From IMG/VR virus record IMGVR_UViG_3300025097_002333, positions 1 to 20,173 of that record: a stretch of 20,173 nucleotides of DNA, one strand, 5' to 3'. The notes beneath the pieces are model-generated. The model had not been told where the DNA came from. It saw only the letters and a program-made list of their open reading frames with translations, and searched no databases. This document shows positions 7,002-13,644 of the stretch, one piece after another. The stretch's first letter is position 1. Each line of letters opens with the position of its first letter. Made by a program: the position numbers and the translations under genes. The DNA comes from a virus.

Positions 7002-7269
7002 CCATAAGAATTTTGATAATTTATTAAAATCTAGTATTAATGCCGCTGAGTCTGTTGAAATAGAAGAGCAAGATATGTCATTTATTAATGACTATTTAGC
7101 AGAACATTTAAAATCATTTATACTATTAGGATATGATCTTAAAGGAGAGAGTGTAGTAATTGTTTCTGGTAAAACACCTCAAGATTACGATGCTATAGAA
7201 ACATTATTAAGACGAGTAGGAAATATAGAATTTTTTAAAGACGTACAAGAACAAAAAACAGATGAATAA
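6982..7269 (+). CDS. Small acidic protein, unknown function
   Basis: The reading frame opens with a TTG at 6961, but the ATG at 6982 (MKKVIPNHKNFD) is a more likely start, giving 95 aa and a 20-base overlap with the preceding gene. The chain is acidic and helical, with INDYLAEHLKSFILLGYDLKGESVVIVSG, then an IETLLRRVGNIEFF segment. It looks like a small alpha/beta fold. No family recognised. It overlaps the following epimerase gene by 8 bases (ATGAATAA), so translation of the two is likely coupled. Confidence 0.65.
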   Translation: MKKVIPNHKNFDNLLKSSINAAESVEIEEQDMSFINDYLAEHLKSFILLGYDLKGESVVIVSGKTPQDYDAIETLLRRVGNIEFFKDVQEQKTDE

Positions 7270-8161
7270 GATAATTGTTTTAGGTAACGGTTACATTGGA
7301 AGTAAGGCATATAAGTATCTCTTTGATACTATCGGAAATATACATGACATAGTTCATTTATCAAATTACAAATATAATGCACCAGAAGGCTTAAAAGAAA
7401 CATTATTCAATAACTTATTATCTGAATTTCGTGGTTCACAAGGTAAATGGATAGTTAATTGTGTCGGATATACTGGAAAACCAAATGTAGATGCTTGTGA
7501 AGAAAATAAACAAATATGTTGGGACTTAAACGTAACATTTCCTACTGTCTTAGCCCAATTCTGTAAGCAATACGGTATAAAAATTATTAATGTGAGTTCT
7601 GGATGTATATATAACGGTCCAGAGAATGTACTATATACAGAAAAAGATGATCCAAATTTTGGATTACTTAACTCTGATAGTAGTTGGTACAGTAAAACGA
7701 AACATGCAGCAGAACTATGCTTACAGAATTTCAATAACGTATATACTCTTCGAATAAGAATGCCTGTTTGTAATGATTTTAACGCATCAAAAAATTACTT
7801 ATGTAAAATTTTAAAATATAATAATATTCTTAATGAAGTAAACTCTAAAACTGTTATTGAAGATTTACTTCTTGTAATTAATAAAATTATTAATATTGAA
7901 GATTTACCAGGTGGTATTTATAACTGTGTAAATCCTAAGCCTCTTTCAACAGCACAAGTTTGTGAAATCTTAGATAGACACGGACTATGGAATCCAAATT
8001 GGAAGTTTATTGATTATAATGAATTAAAACAACATATCGTTGCAAATAGATCTAATTGTATTTTATCAACAGATAAATTAAAAGTACACGGATTAGATAT
8101 GCCACCAGAAAAAGAATCATTACTTAGAATATTAAGCGAAAAAGAAACATATGAAGAATAA
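7262..8161 (+). CDS. NRS/ER (UER1)-type dTDP/UDP-4-keto-6-deoxyglucose 3,5-epimerase/4-reductase
   Basis: A 299-aa short-chain dehydrogenase with an N-terminal Rossmann motif GNGYIG (8-13) and catalytic Y143-S-K-T-K147. Beyond the generic RmlD fold, it follows the plant nucleotide-rhamnose synthase/epimerase-reductase (UER1) and its mimivirus counterpart segment by segment. The segments are TGKPNVDACE (71-80), SSGCIY (112-117), YSKTKHAAE, YTLRIRMPV (161-169), a CKILKY block (181-186) and VANRSN near the C-terminus. As I recall, in the Arabidopsis enzyme Cys115 and Lys183 drive epimerisation; here Cys115 and Lys182 are at the matching places. One enzyme would therefore do the work of RmlC plus RmlD, yielding dTDP- or UDP-L-rhamnose. 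RmlB lies two genes on and RmlA about 10 kb on. Overlaps: 8 bases upstream, 11 bases downstream. Confidence 0.85.
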   Translation: MNKIIVLGNGYIGSKAYKYLFDTIGNIHDIVHLSNYKYNAPEGLKETLFNNLLSEFRGSQGKWIVNCVGYTGKPNVDACEENKQICWDLNVTFPTVLAQFCKQYGIKIINVSSGCIYNGPENVLYTEKDDPNFGLLNSDSSWYSKTKHAAELCLQNFNNVYTLRIRMPVCNDFNASKNYLCKILKYNNILNEVNSKTVIEDLLLVINKIINIEDLPGGIYNCVNPKPLSTAQVCEILDRHGLWNPNWKFIDYNELKQHIVANRSNCILSTDKLKVHGLDMPPEKESLLRILSEKETYEE

Positions 8162-8825
8162 TATATTACTTCTTACATATCACAGTACGTCTGCAGGGTC
8201 AGATTATCATGAATTAATGATACATACTGGACCTCGTTTTACAAAATATGCGCATTTTAATAATTATGATTATAAACATGATGTAATTGATACCTCAGAC
8301 CCAGGAATCTGTCGCCTACAAAAATTAAATGTAATTAATCAACAACTTCAATATGATTATCAATATATAATATATTCTGATATTGATATTTTTATTAAAG
8401 ATACAACATATGATATTTTTAATGAATCACAAAATACACCTGGTCGTCGCTATCACTCACTACATAAAGATATAACTATATCTAAAGATTTTAATGGATT
8501 ATGTGCAGGATTCATGATTGTAAAAAATACAAAATTTAGTAAACAATTTTTTAATACTTGCGAATTCTTAAAACCAACTACAATATCAGAATTACCGAAA
8601 TCTCAACAGAGCCCGGGCGATCAAGAACTAATAAAACATTTATATTGTGAATATCCAAATGTTCGAAAAAACATAGATCCAGATTTAAGTGAAAAAATAG
8701 TATCAAATAATAGGTCTTCTGAACTGACCAAGAAAAAAAGTTTTGCGCATCATTTTTGGTGGCGAAATCGATCTCGTGACGCCATGAAGGATGCCATTAT
8801 TTACATGGAAACTTATGAAAAATAA
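8151..8825 (+). CDS. Glycosyltransferase with DxD motif (GT34/GT8-like GT-A fold)
   Basis: A 224-aa protein. IIYSDIDIFI (73-82) has the DxD metal/nucleotide-sugar site (Asp77-Ile-Asp79). CAGFMIVKN (118-126), PGDQELIKHL (155-164) and a late AHHFWWR (199-205) follow the order found in GT-A galactosyl/mannosyltransferases of the GMA12/MNN10 (GT34) or GT8 type. It has no signal peptide or membrane segment, so it acts in the cytoplasm. It lies between the epimerase/reductase and RmlB, which makes the nucleotide sugar from that pathway its likely donor. The start overlaps the epimerase stop as ATGAAGAATAA, and its own stop overlaps RmlB as ATGAAAAATAA. Acceptor unknown. Confidence 0.76.
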   Translation: MKNNILLLTYHSTSAGSDYHELMIHTGPRFTKYAHFNNYDYKHDVIDTSDPGICRLQKLNVINQQLQYDYQYIIYSDIDIFIKDTTYDIFNESQNTPGRRYHSLHKDITISKDFNGLCAGFMIVKNTKFSKQFFNTCEFLKPTTISELPKSQQSPGDQELIKHLYCEYPNVRKNIDPDLSEKIVSNNRSSELTKKKSFAHHFWWRNRSRDAMKDAIIYMETYEK

Positions 8826-9831
8826 AAATATATTAGTAACAGGCGGTTTAGGATTTATAGGAAGTCATTTTGTTGAACTATTATATAAAAAATGTAAAAA
8901 TTGCAAAATAACCATAGTAGATAGTTATAGTTATTGTGTATCACAAAACACTGAAGATTACCTATGGGATTTATATAAACATACTGCTGGTCATAGCAAT
9001 AAACTAGATATAATCTATCAGAGCATCTCAGATTTTAAGCTTGGAAAACCTCGAGCAGTATATGATTATATTGTAAATTTTGCAGCGGAATCCCACGTAG
9101 ATAATAGTATTAAAGCCGGTGATATTTTTATCGATAGTAATTATGTAGGTGTATATGAATTACTCAAACAACTACCAGACACCACAAGATTTCTTCAAGT
9201 AGGGACAGATGAAGTTTATGGTAGTCTACAATTTAATTCCTCACCAAGCGAAGAATACGATTTATTAGAACCATCATCTGTATATTCCGCAACAAAAGCT
9301 GGAGCAGATTTACTAGCACTATCTTTCCACAAAACATATAAAAAAGATATTATTATAACAAGATGTACAAATAATTTCGGACCTAGACAATATTCCGAAA
9401 AATTTATTCCAGTTATTGCTTACAAAGCTAATAATAATGAGCAAATTCCGGTATATGGAAAGGGTAATAACATACGTCAATGGATATATGTCAAAGACCA
9501 TTGCGAAAAAATATATAACGTATTACTGCAAGGAGATGCAGGAAAGATATATAACCTTGCTCCTGACTCAGAATACCATTCAGAAATATCTAATATTGAA
9601 ATTGTGGAGATAATTTTGACGATTTTGAAAAAACCTAAAAGGTTAATTAGCTATGTTGAAGATAGAAAAGGTCATGATCTTAGATATAGTTTAAGAGATT
9701 CAATGTATAGGGATATGATGATTCAAGCTGGTAAACAATTAGAATTTTCTGAAACTCAAAAAACATTTGCCGATGATTTAAGATACACTATAATGTGGTA
9801 TATTGAAAATGAAAAATGGTGGGACAAATAA
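8815..9831 (+). CDS. rmlB: dTDP-glucose 4,6-dehydratase (RmlB)
   Basis: A 338-aa enzyme that converts dTDP-glucose to dTDP-4-keto-6-deoxyglucose with bound NAD. Hallmarks: GGLGFIGSH (10-18), NFAAESHVDNSI (88-99), the catalytic triad region TDEVYG (131-136) with Asp132/Glu133, YSATK (157-161), NNFGPRQYSEKFIP (186-199), VYGKGNNIRQWIYVKDH and EDRKGHDLRYS. All key residues are present. The frame is open from an ATG at 8791, but the ATG at 8815 gives the canonical MKNKNILVTGG start and the 11-base overlap seen at other junctions here. It probably feeds the epimerase/reductase two genes upstream. The 3' end overlaps the RNase H gene by 23 bases. UDP-glucose as substrate is possible, as in giant viruses. 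Confidence 0.92.
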   Translation: MKNKNILVTGGLGFIGSHFVELLYKKCKNCKITIVDSYSYCVSQNTEDYLWDLYKHTAGHSNKLDIIYQSISDFKLGKPRAVYDYIVNFAAESHVDNSIKAGDIFIDSNYVGVYELLKQLPDTTRFLQVGTDEVYGSLQFNSSPSEEYDLLEPSSVYSATKAGADLLALSFHKTYKKDIIITRCTNNFGPRQYSEKFIPVIAYKANNNEQIPVYGKGNNIRQWIYVKDHCEKIYNVLLQGDAGKIYNLAPDSEYHSEISNIEIVEIILTILKKPKRLISYVEDRKGHDLRYSLRDSMYRDMMIQAGKQLEFSETQKTFADDLRYTIMWYIENEKWWDK

Positions 9832-10711
9832 TCTTATAATAGACGGTAACAATCTATTATATCGAATTTTCTGGACTAATAATTTTAAATTAGACGAAGC
9901 AAACAGTCCCGGACAAGTATTTCTATTTTTACGATCCTTAAAATCTTATGTAGATAAGTTTCAGCCAAAAGAAATTTATTGTACGTGGGATAAAAAACTA
10001 GAATGGCCTTCTACTAATTTCAGGAATGAAGTTATTACTGTAGAATATAAAGCAAATAGGGACGATGACAAATTTAAAAACGTACATGAGTACTCAGAAA
10101 AAATACAAGAAATTATTGCTTTATTAGGAGTACATAATATGTACCCGCTCAGAATGGAAGCCGATGATCTCATGGCATGGCTATCAACACATTTACCCGG
10201 AAAAAACGTTATAATAACTACTGATAAAGATCTATTACAAACAATATCTGCTGATACAAGAATTTATAGTCCTATTAAAAAGAAAGAAGTTACACTGCAA
10301 AATTTTGAAGAATATACAGGTGTATGTAAAGAACAATATTTGAACTATAGAGCAATTACAGGAGATAAATCTGACAATATTCCAGGAATCCCTAGATATG
10401 GATTAGCAAGGTTTAAAAAATTAGACTTAACGAAATTAACAGAAGAACAGCAAATTATTTATGAAAGAAATATAAAATTAATGGACTTGTCAACTGGTTA
10501 TGATTATTATCCGGATGAAGTACCTGTATACGAAGAACAATTAAATAATTGCAAAAACAATAAAAGTAATTATAATAAATTTATAGAAGAAGCAAAGAAA
10601 TTAAATATGTGGTCTATTGTAAGAAATTATTCTTCATGGCGAGAGTCATTTAATAATAATGAAAATATAATAAATATTATTAAGAAGGCGATAAAAAATG
10701 CAAAACGTTGA
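9809..10711 (+). CDS. rnh: RNase H / 5'-3' exonuclease of FEN family (T4 Rnh-like)
   Basis: A 300-aa FEN/PIN-fold nuclease, close to T4 RNase H (305 aa), which removes RNA primers and flaps from Okazaki fragments. Metal-binding acidic residues appear in order: IDGNN (Asp12), TWDKK (Asp61), EADD (117-120), TTDKD (Asp139, Asp141), and the helix-hairpin segment GDKSDNIPGI (185-194). YKANRDDD fits the arch region. The frame begins at a TTG (9803), but the ATG at 9809 (MKNGGTNNLIIDGN) is preferred. It starts inside the 3' end of RmlB and overlaps the next small gene by 14 bases. It acts with gp32, gp41 and gp61 on the lagging strand. Confidence 0.9.
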   Translation: MKNGGTNNLIIDGNNLLYRIFWTNNFKLDEANSPGQVFLFLRSLKSYVDKFQPKEIYCTWDKKLEWPSTNFRNEVITVEYKANRDDDKFKNVHEYSEKIQEIIALLGVHNMYPLRMEADDLMAWLSTHLPGKNVIITTDKDLLQTISADTRIYSPIKKKEVTLQNFEEYTGVCKEQYLNYRAITGDKSDNIPGIPRYGLARFKKLDLTKLTEEQQIIYERNIKLMDLSTGYDYYPDEVPVYEEQLNNCKNNKSNYNKFIEEAKKLNMWSIVRNYSSWRESFNNNENIINIIKKAIKNAKR

Positions 10712-10889
10712 ATTTAAAAAAAATCCTAATAATATTATGGGACCAGCTGGTAATACAATTACTCCTATAATGAGAGAAATTAGAATAGGTAATGAAATAC
10801 GTACTGAAGCGCATTATACTGATCCTCGAACAGGACAATTTATTACAAAACATATAGTTGATGTTCGACCAGTAGATGAAGCTAAGTGA
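10698..10889 (+). CDS. 63-aa conserved-looking small protein, unknown function
   Basis: A short protein with overlaps of 14 bases at both ends (RNase H upstream, primase downstream), which argues that it is translated. Sequence features: KKNPNNIMGPAGNTITPIMREIRIGNE, then HYTDPRTGQFITKHIVDVRP. It is probably a small beta-rich fold. It has no Cys, no membrane segment and no charged cluster. Family not recognised. The place between RNase H and primase suggests a replication-linked role at most. Confidence 0.68.
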   Translation: MQNVEFKKNPNNIMGPAGNTITPIMREIRIGNEIRTEAHYTDPRTGQFITKHIVDVRPVDEAK

Positions 10890-11904
10890 AGTAATACCTC
10901 AAGAATATATTGTTGAGAAATTTTATCAATACGCTGGGTATCCTAAGTATAAAAAATTAACTAATGTATATGAAGGTGGCTGCCCTATCTGTAGAGAAGG
11001 GAGATCTTGGAATAAAAAGAGACGTCTTTATTATATAGTAAAAGAAAATCATATTTTTTGTCACAATTGTGGATGGAGTGGGTCTCCTGTAAAATGGGTT
11101 CAAGAAGTAACAGGTAAGAATTATATTGATATAATTAATGAATGTAAAGATATAGATGTATTTAACATTCCTGTTAAAACAGAAGATAAATTAACTCCCG
11201 ATAAACCACCACAGTCTCTTCCTGGGGATTGTATTAATTTATATGATAAAGCTCAATGTAGTTTTTACAGTCATGAACCGATGATAACACATGCTATAAT
11301 TACGTGTAAAGAAAGAAGACTATTAACAGCAATTAATAAACCTAAATCCTTATGGTTTAGTAGAAATGATTTTGTACATAAAAATAGAATAATAATACCA
11401 TTTTACGATAATAATAAAATTGTATTTTATCAATCAAGAAAATTAAAACAAAATAAAAAAGATACAAAACCAAAATATCTTTCAAAAATAGGAGCTGATA
11501 AAACAATATTTAATATTGATAATGTAGATAATACTTTAGATTATATATTTATTTTTGAAGGTCCAATAGATAGTTTTTTTGTTAAAAATGGTGTTGCAGT
11601 AGGTGGTATTAGTAAGGGAAAATCTTGTTTTACTAAACGACAAGAACAGCAAATAATACAAAAACCATTTCATAAGCGAATATGGGTACTGGATAATCAA
11701 TGTTGCGATCAAACTGCAAAAGAAAAAACTCAATCATTACTTAGTCAAGGAGAAAAATGTTTTATATGGCCTGAAGAATTATCACAATATAAAGATTTTA
11801 ACGACTTGTGCATAAAAATAAACCGTGATGAAATTTCATCACGGTTTATAATTAAAAATAGTTACAATGAGTTAAAAGGTAAACTATTACTCTCTCAATT
11901 ATAA
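10876..11904 (+). CDS. 61: DNA primase, T4 gp61-like
   Basis: A 342-aa primase, the same length as T4 gp61. It makes the short RNA primers for lagging-strand synthesis and works with gp41. An N-terminal zinc ribbon is visible as CPIC (36-39) and CHNC (62-65). The middle has IIIPFYDNNKIVFYQSR and PKYLSKIGADKT, as in DnaG/Twinkle-type primase cores. The Toprim metal site is seen in IFEGPIDS (Glu228), VLDNQCCDQT (Asp273, Asp278) and KDFND. It starts 14 bases inside the previous gene. Its last codons carry a 32-bp perfect palindrome (11818-11849), and its TAA is directly followed by the stop of the convergent minus-strand gene. It is the last gene of the plus-strand block. Confidence 0.9.
   Translation: MKLSEVIPQEYIVEKFYQYAGYPKYKKLTNVYEGGCPICREGRSWNKKRRLYYIVKENHIFCHNCGWSGSPVKWVQEVTGKNYIDIINECKDIDVFNIPVKTEDKLTPDKPPQSLPGDCINLYDKAQCSFYSHEPMITHAIITCKERRLLTAINKPKSLWFSRNDFVHKNRIIIPFYDNNKIVFYQSRKLKQNKKDTKPKYLSKIGADKTIFNIDNVDNTLDYIFIFEGPIDSFFVKNGVAVGGISKGKSCFTKRQEQQIIQKPFHKRIWVLDNQCCDQTAKEKTQSLLSQGEKCFIWPEELSQYKDFNDLCIKINRDEISSRFIIKNSYNELKGKLLLSQL
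11818..11849. terminator. 32-bp perfect palindrome inside the primase gene end, probable bidirectional terminator
   Basis: The arms are ATAAACCGTGATGAAA and TTTCATCACGGTTTAT, with no spacer. The RNA can fold into a strong stem with a small loop from either strand. On each strand the stem ends in an A/U-rich stretch (TTTATAATT on plus). It lies 55 bases before the meeting point of two convergent genes, which is where a shared terminator is expected, but within coding sequence (primase residues about 315-325). Confidence 0.7.
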
Positions 11905-12237
11905 TTAAATTGGTCTCCCGAAACCATACCACTGATGACCTGGACCTACTATAACTCCAGATGATAAACGCCGCTTTTCACCTGTCGGAGCCGCAGGCGC
12001 AGGCGCAGGCGCAGGCACTGCGGGCGGAGTCCATGCCGCTAATGCTCGTTCAGCTGCTTTTCTTGCTCCTTTTGCTTTACCATACGTCTCCTCTAATGCA
12101 TCAACTTCAGCCTGCTCATCGTCAGTCATTTTCGGGGCATCTGCTCCTGGTATAGCGCTTTTCCAAGCAGCTCGTGCTGTTGTTGCCACTGCTGTCGTTT
12201 CATCTACCGCTTGTTGTAATTCTGCTTTAGTTGCCAT
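11905..12237 (-). CDS. Ala/Pro-rich small protein with helical N-terminus, probably structural
   Basis: A 110-aa protein. Residues 1-68 are Ala/Glu/Lys-rich and likely a coiled coil or helical hairpin. Residues about 70-86 are a PAPAPAPAA linker, encoded by four exact GCCTGC hexamers (plus-strand GCAGGC, 11993-12016). The C-terminus is glycine/aromatic (SSGVIVGPGHQWYGFGRPI). Its base composition is clearly more GC-rich than its neighbours, pointing to recent arrival or strong expression. The ATG lies 11 bases after a CATAAATA late promoter motif, so it is a late gene and perhaps a virion decoration or fibre-linked protein. No family recognised. Confidence 0.68.
   Translation of the reverse strand: MATKAELQQAVDETTAVATTARAAWKSAIPGADAPKMTDDEQAEVDALEETYGKAKGARKAAERALAAWTPPAVPAPAPAPAAPTGEKRRLSSGVIVGPGHQWYGFGRPI
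11993..12016. repeat. Four tandem GCAGGC hexamers
   Basis: Four exact copies of GCAGGC in a row code on the minus strand for the Pro-Ala linker of the 110-aa protein. Such repeats change copy number by slippage, so linker length may vary between isolates. Confidence 0.85.
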
Positions 12238-12247
12238 AATATTTTAA

Positions 12248-12664
12248 TTATTTATGTTTTTCTATATAAAGGTTTTTGAAAATTTGATTTAAACTAGCTA
12301 ATCTTTCACATACATCAAGAATCTCACTTTTCGTAGCATCTGAAACATCAGCAAAAATAGTACCTACTTTATTATCATTTCTTAATTTACCTAATACACT
12401 AGAAATACCACCGTTAAGATATTGTAATACTTCATCAATATTACCAATCCATTCCTGTAAGTCTGAAAGCTCTTGTTGTTCATTAGGGTTTTGATCTATT
12501 ACATCTTCAAAATCTTTAGCATGCTCTGGCTCATCTAAAGCATTTGCAAAAGATTGTTGATCATCACCCGGTTCTGCATCAACTGCAGGAGCTACATCAG
12601 GAGTGGCAGCACCAAATTCATCTTCCTTAAGTAAAGATAAAAATTTATTTTCAAACTTTCCCAT
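12248..12664 (-). CDS. Acidic 138-aa protein, probable virion or prohead component
   Basis: It begins MGKFENKFLSLLKEDEFGA, a short amphipathic start followed by an acidic disordered stretch (about 20-65, many Asp/Glu/Ala/Pro). It ends with a helical domain, SDLQEWIGNIDEVLQYLNGGISSVLGKL then SEILDVCERLASLNQIFKNLYIEK. A 'short helix plus acidic tail' plan is common in T4-like virion and prohead-core proteins, but I do not recognise a named family. The start lies 5 bases after an AATAAATA late promoter motif with no room for a Shine-Dalgarno. The same plan recurs in the 420-aa protein of this window. The stop codon falls within the late promoter of the 110-aa gene. Confidence 0.7.
   Translation of the reverse strand: MGKFENKFLSLLKEDEFGAATPDVAPAVDAEPGDDQQSFANALDEPEHAKDFEDVIDQNPNEQQELSDLQEWIGNIDEVLQYLNGGISSVLGKLRNDNKVGTIFADVSDATKSEILDVCERLASLNQIFKNLYIEKHK
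12249..12256 (-). promoter_or_regulatory. Late promoter motif CATAAATA upstream of the 110-aa gene
   Basis: One mismatch to TATAAATA on the minus strand, 11 bases before the ATG at 12237. It overlaps the end of the 138-aa gene. No Shine-Dalgarno is seen between the motif and the ATG. Confidence 0.45.
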
Positions 12665-12669
12665 GTAAC

Positions 12670-12677
12670 TATTTATT
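12670..12677 (-). promoter_or_regulatory. Late promoter motif AATAAATA, 5 bases before the 138-aa gene
   Basis: Minus-strand AATAAATA followed by GTTAC and the ATG at 12664. T4 late transcripts begin about 6 bases after the octamer, so the mRNA would start at or beside the ATG. It overlaps the plus-strand motif at 12675-12682. Confidence 0.5.
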
Positions 12678-12682
12678 AAATA
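12675..12682 (+). promoter_or_regulatory. Late promoter motif ATTAAATA, 6 bases before the second ATG of the 121-aa ORF
   Basis: Plus-strand ATTAAATA is followed by CTTATG and then the ATG at 12689. It overlaps the opposing minus-strand motif, so the 24-base gap between the divergent genes carries both promoters. Confidence 0.42.
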
Positions 12683-12688
12683 CTTATG

Positions 12689-13051
12689 ATGAAAGGCATA
12701 CTTTTTGAAGATTTATATAAGTACACTAACAAGTACTGGAAAGACGTAAAGTCTAGACACGTTCGACCTACTACAAAAACATTAGCTGATATTGCAAAAG
12801 CTAGTCCTGAGACCTATAATCAAGTTAAAGCTGAGCTAGTCCCATTCCCAGGTGATCATTTAATCGAACAACTTGGTAGTGCTTTTAAAAGTATATCAGA
12901 CGCCACAGGGCTAATAACTCAGCTTTTCGAAAATCCTTCCATACACTTAGACGAAAAAATTGTAAAATCCGCAACTTTAAAGTTGCAAAAAATTCAAGAT
13001 CTTATAAAATCTGTATCGGAAGATTTAGATCATGACGAAACAGATAGTTAA
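12689..13051 (+). CDS. 120-aa helical protein, unknown function (late gene)
   Basis: Two ATGs stand in a row (12686, 12689). The second is preferred because it gives MKGILFEDLYKY and places the late-type motif ATTAAATA at 6 bases, as at other late genes here. The protein is soluble and mostly helical, with GDHLIEQLGSAFKSISDATGLITQLFENP, then a helix LDEKIVKSATLKLQKIQDLIKSVSEDL and an acidic end. No family recognised. It is the first gene of a small plus-strand island flanked by minus-strand genes. Its 3' end overlaps the membrane-protein gene by 20 bases. Confidence 0.68.
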   Translation: MKGILFEDLYKYTNKYWKDVKSRHVRPTTKTLADIAKASPETYNQVKAELVPFPGDHLIEQLGSAFKSISDATGLITQLFENPSIHLDEKIVKSATLKLQKIQDLIKSVSEDLDHDETDS

Positions 13052-13421
13052 AAGTTTATTTATTGTATTTTCAATTTCAATTTCAATAAGCAGTATAGCA
13101 ATATTATTTTATCCCTCTCTTACAACATTCTTAAAAGTTGCAATTGGAACAACTGGACTACAGATATTATTCTTTTTTCTATATAATAATATTCTTAGAT
13201 ATATCGCTCATTTAAATCTTGAAAAAGAAGCATTACATTTATCTCAATTAGCAGAACAAAATCGAATATTAGCTGAATGTCAAGGATGTAAAAAGATGAA
13301 TAATGTATACGTAATTCTAACTGATGAAAATGAATTTAACTGTGAAGAATGTAATGCCCTTAATAAAATAAAAATTGATATTAACACTATACTACCAACT
13401 ACAATGATTTATGAAAAATAA
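13032..13421 (+). CDS. Two-helix membrane protein with zinc ribbon
   Basis: A 129-aa protein. Hydrophobic segments lie at about 7-27 (SLFIVFSISISISSIAILFYP) and 36-57 (VAIGTTGLQILFFFLYNNILR). A charged helical stretch (60-80) leads to a CxxC pair at 83-86 (CQGC) and another at 104-107 (CEEC), a zinc-ribbon pattern. With a helical hairpin in the membrane, both ends would face the cytoplasm and the zinc ribbon would be membrane-tethered. Function unknown: a membrane anchor for assembly, a superinfection factor or a lysis accessory are all open. It overlaps its neighbours by 20 and 11 bases. Confidence 0.75.
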   Translation: MTKQIVKSLFIVFSISISISSIAILFYPSLTTFLKVAIGTTGLQILFFFLYNNILRYIAHLNLEKEALHLSQLAEQNRILAECQGCKKMNNVYVILTDENEFNCEECNALNKIKIDINTILPTTMIYEK

Positions 13422-13644
13422 CTCATCAGCCGACCGCGAGATAAAACAATATTCACAATTAGCGAGATGGTTGTGCTTATATGAGGCGGTAAATATTATC
13501 TCAGACAAAGCAGAAAAAATGGGACACAAAGGAGACTGTTTAAAGCCTATTCCTATTAACAAATATATAAATGAAAGATATCACTCTGTACTAAAAGACG
13601 TAGAATATGAATTTAGTAATAATCTCCATACACGTCATCATTAG
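13411..13644 (+). CDS. 77-aa small protein, unknown, overlapping gp14 end-to-end
   Basis: Starts in an ATGAAAAATAA overlap with the membrane-protein gene and runs 32 bases into the convergent gp14 gene. The sequence is helical: AREIKQYSQLARWLCLYEAVNIISDKAEK-like with a GHKGDC turn, then INERYHSVLKDVEYEF. The predicted protein looks natural up to about residue 68. The last few residues (NNLHTRHH) are encoded antisense to the gp14 tail. No family recognised. The overlap at the start supports translation. Confidence 0.6.
   Translation: MKNNSSADREIKQYSQLARWLCLYEAVNIISDKAEKMGHKGDCLKPIPINKYINERYHSVLKDVEYEFSNNLHTRHH

Noticed and set aside
7366-7734. 122-aa minus-strand ORF within the epimerase/reductase gene
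   Set aside because: Antisense shadow of a strongly recognisable enzyme; no promoter or ribosome site.
9416-9613. 65-aa out-of-frame ORF inside rmlB
   Set aside because: Overlaps conserved RmlB motifs and shows no natural protein pattern.
11961-12155. 64-aa plus-strand ORF opposite the Ala/Pro-rich gene
   Set aside because: Driven by the GCAGGC repeat read in the other direction (repeated Gln-Ala); no start signal.
13057-13064. Minus-strand AATAAATA late-promoter-like octamer
   Set aside because: Lies inside the membrane-protein gene with no minus-strand start codon in a fitting ORF downstream; chance match in AT-rich DNA.
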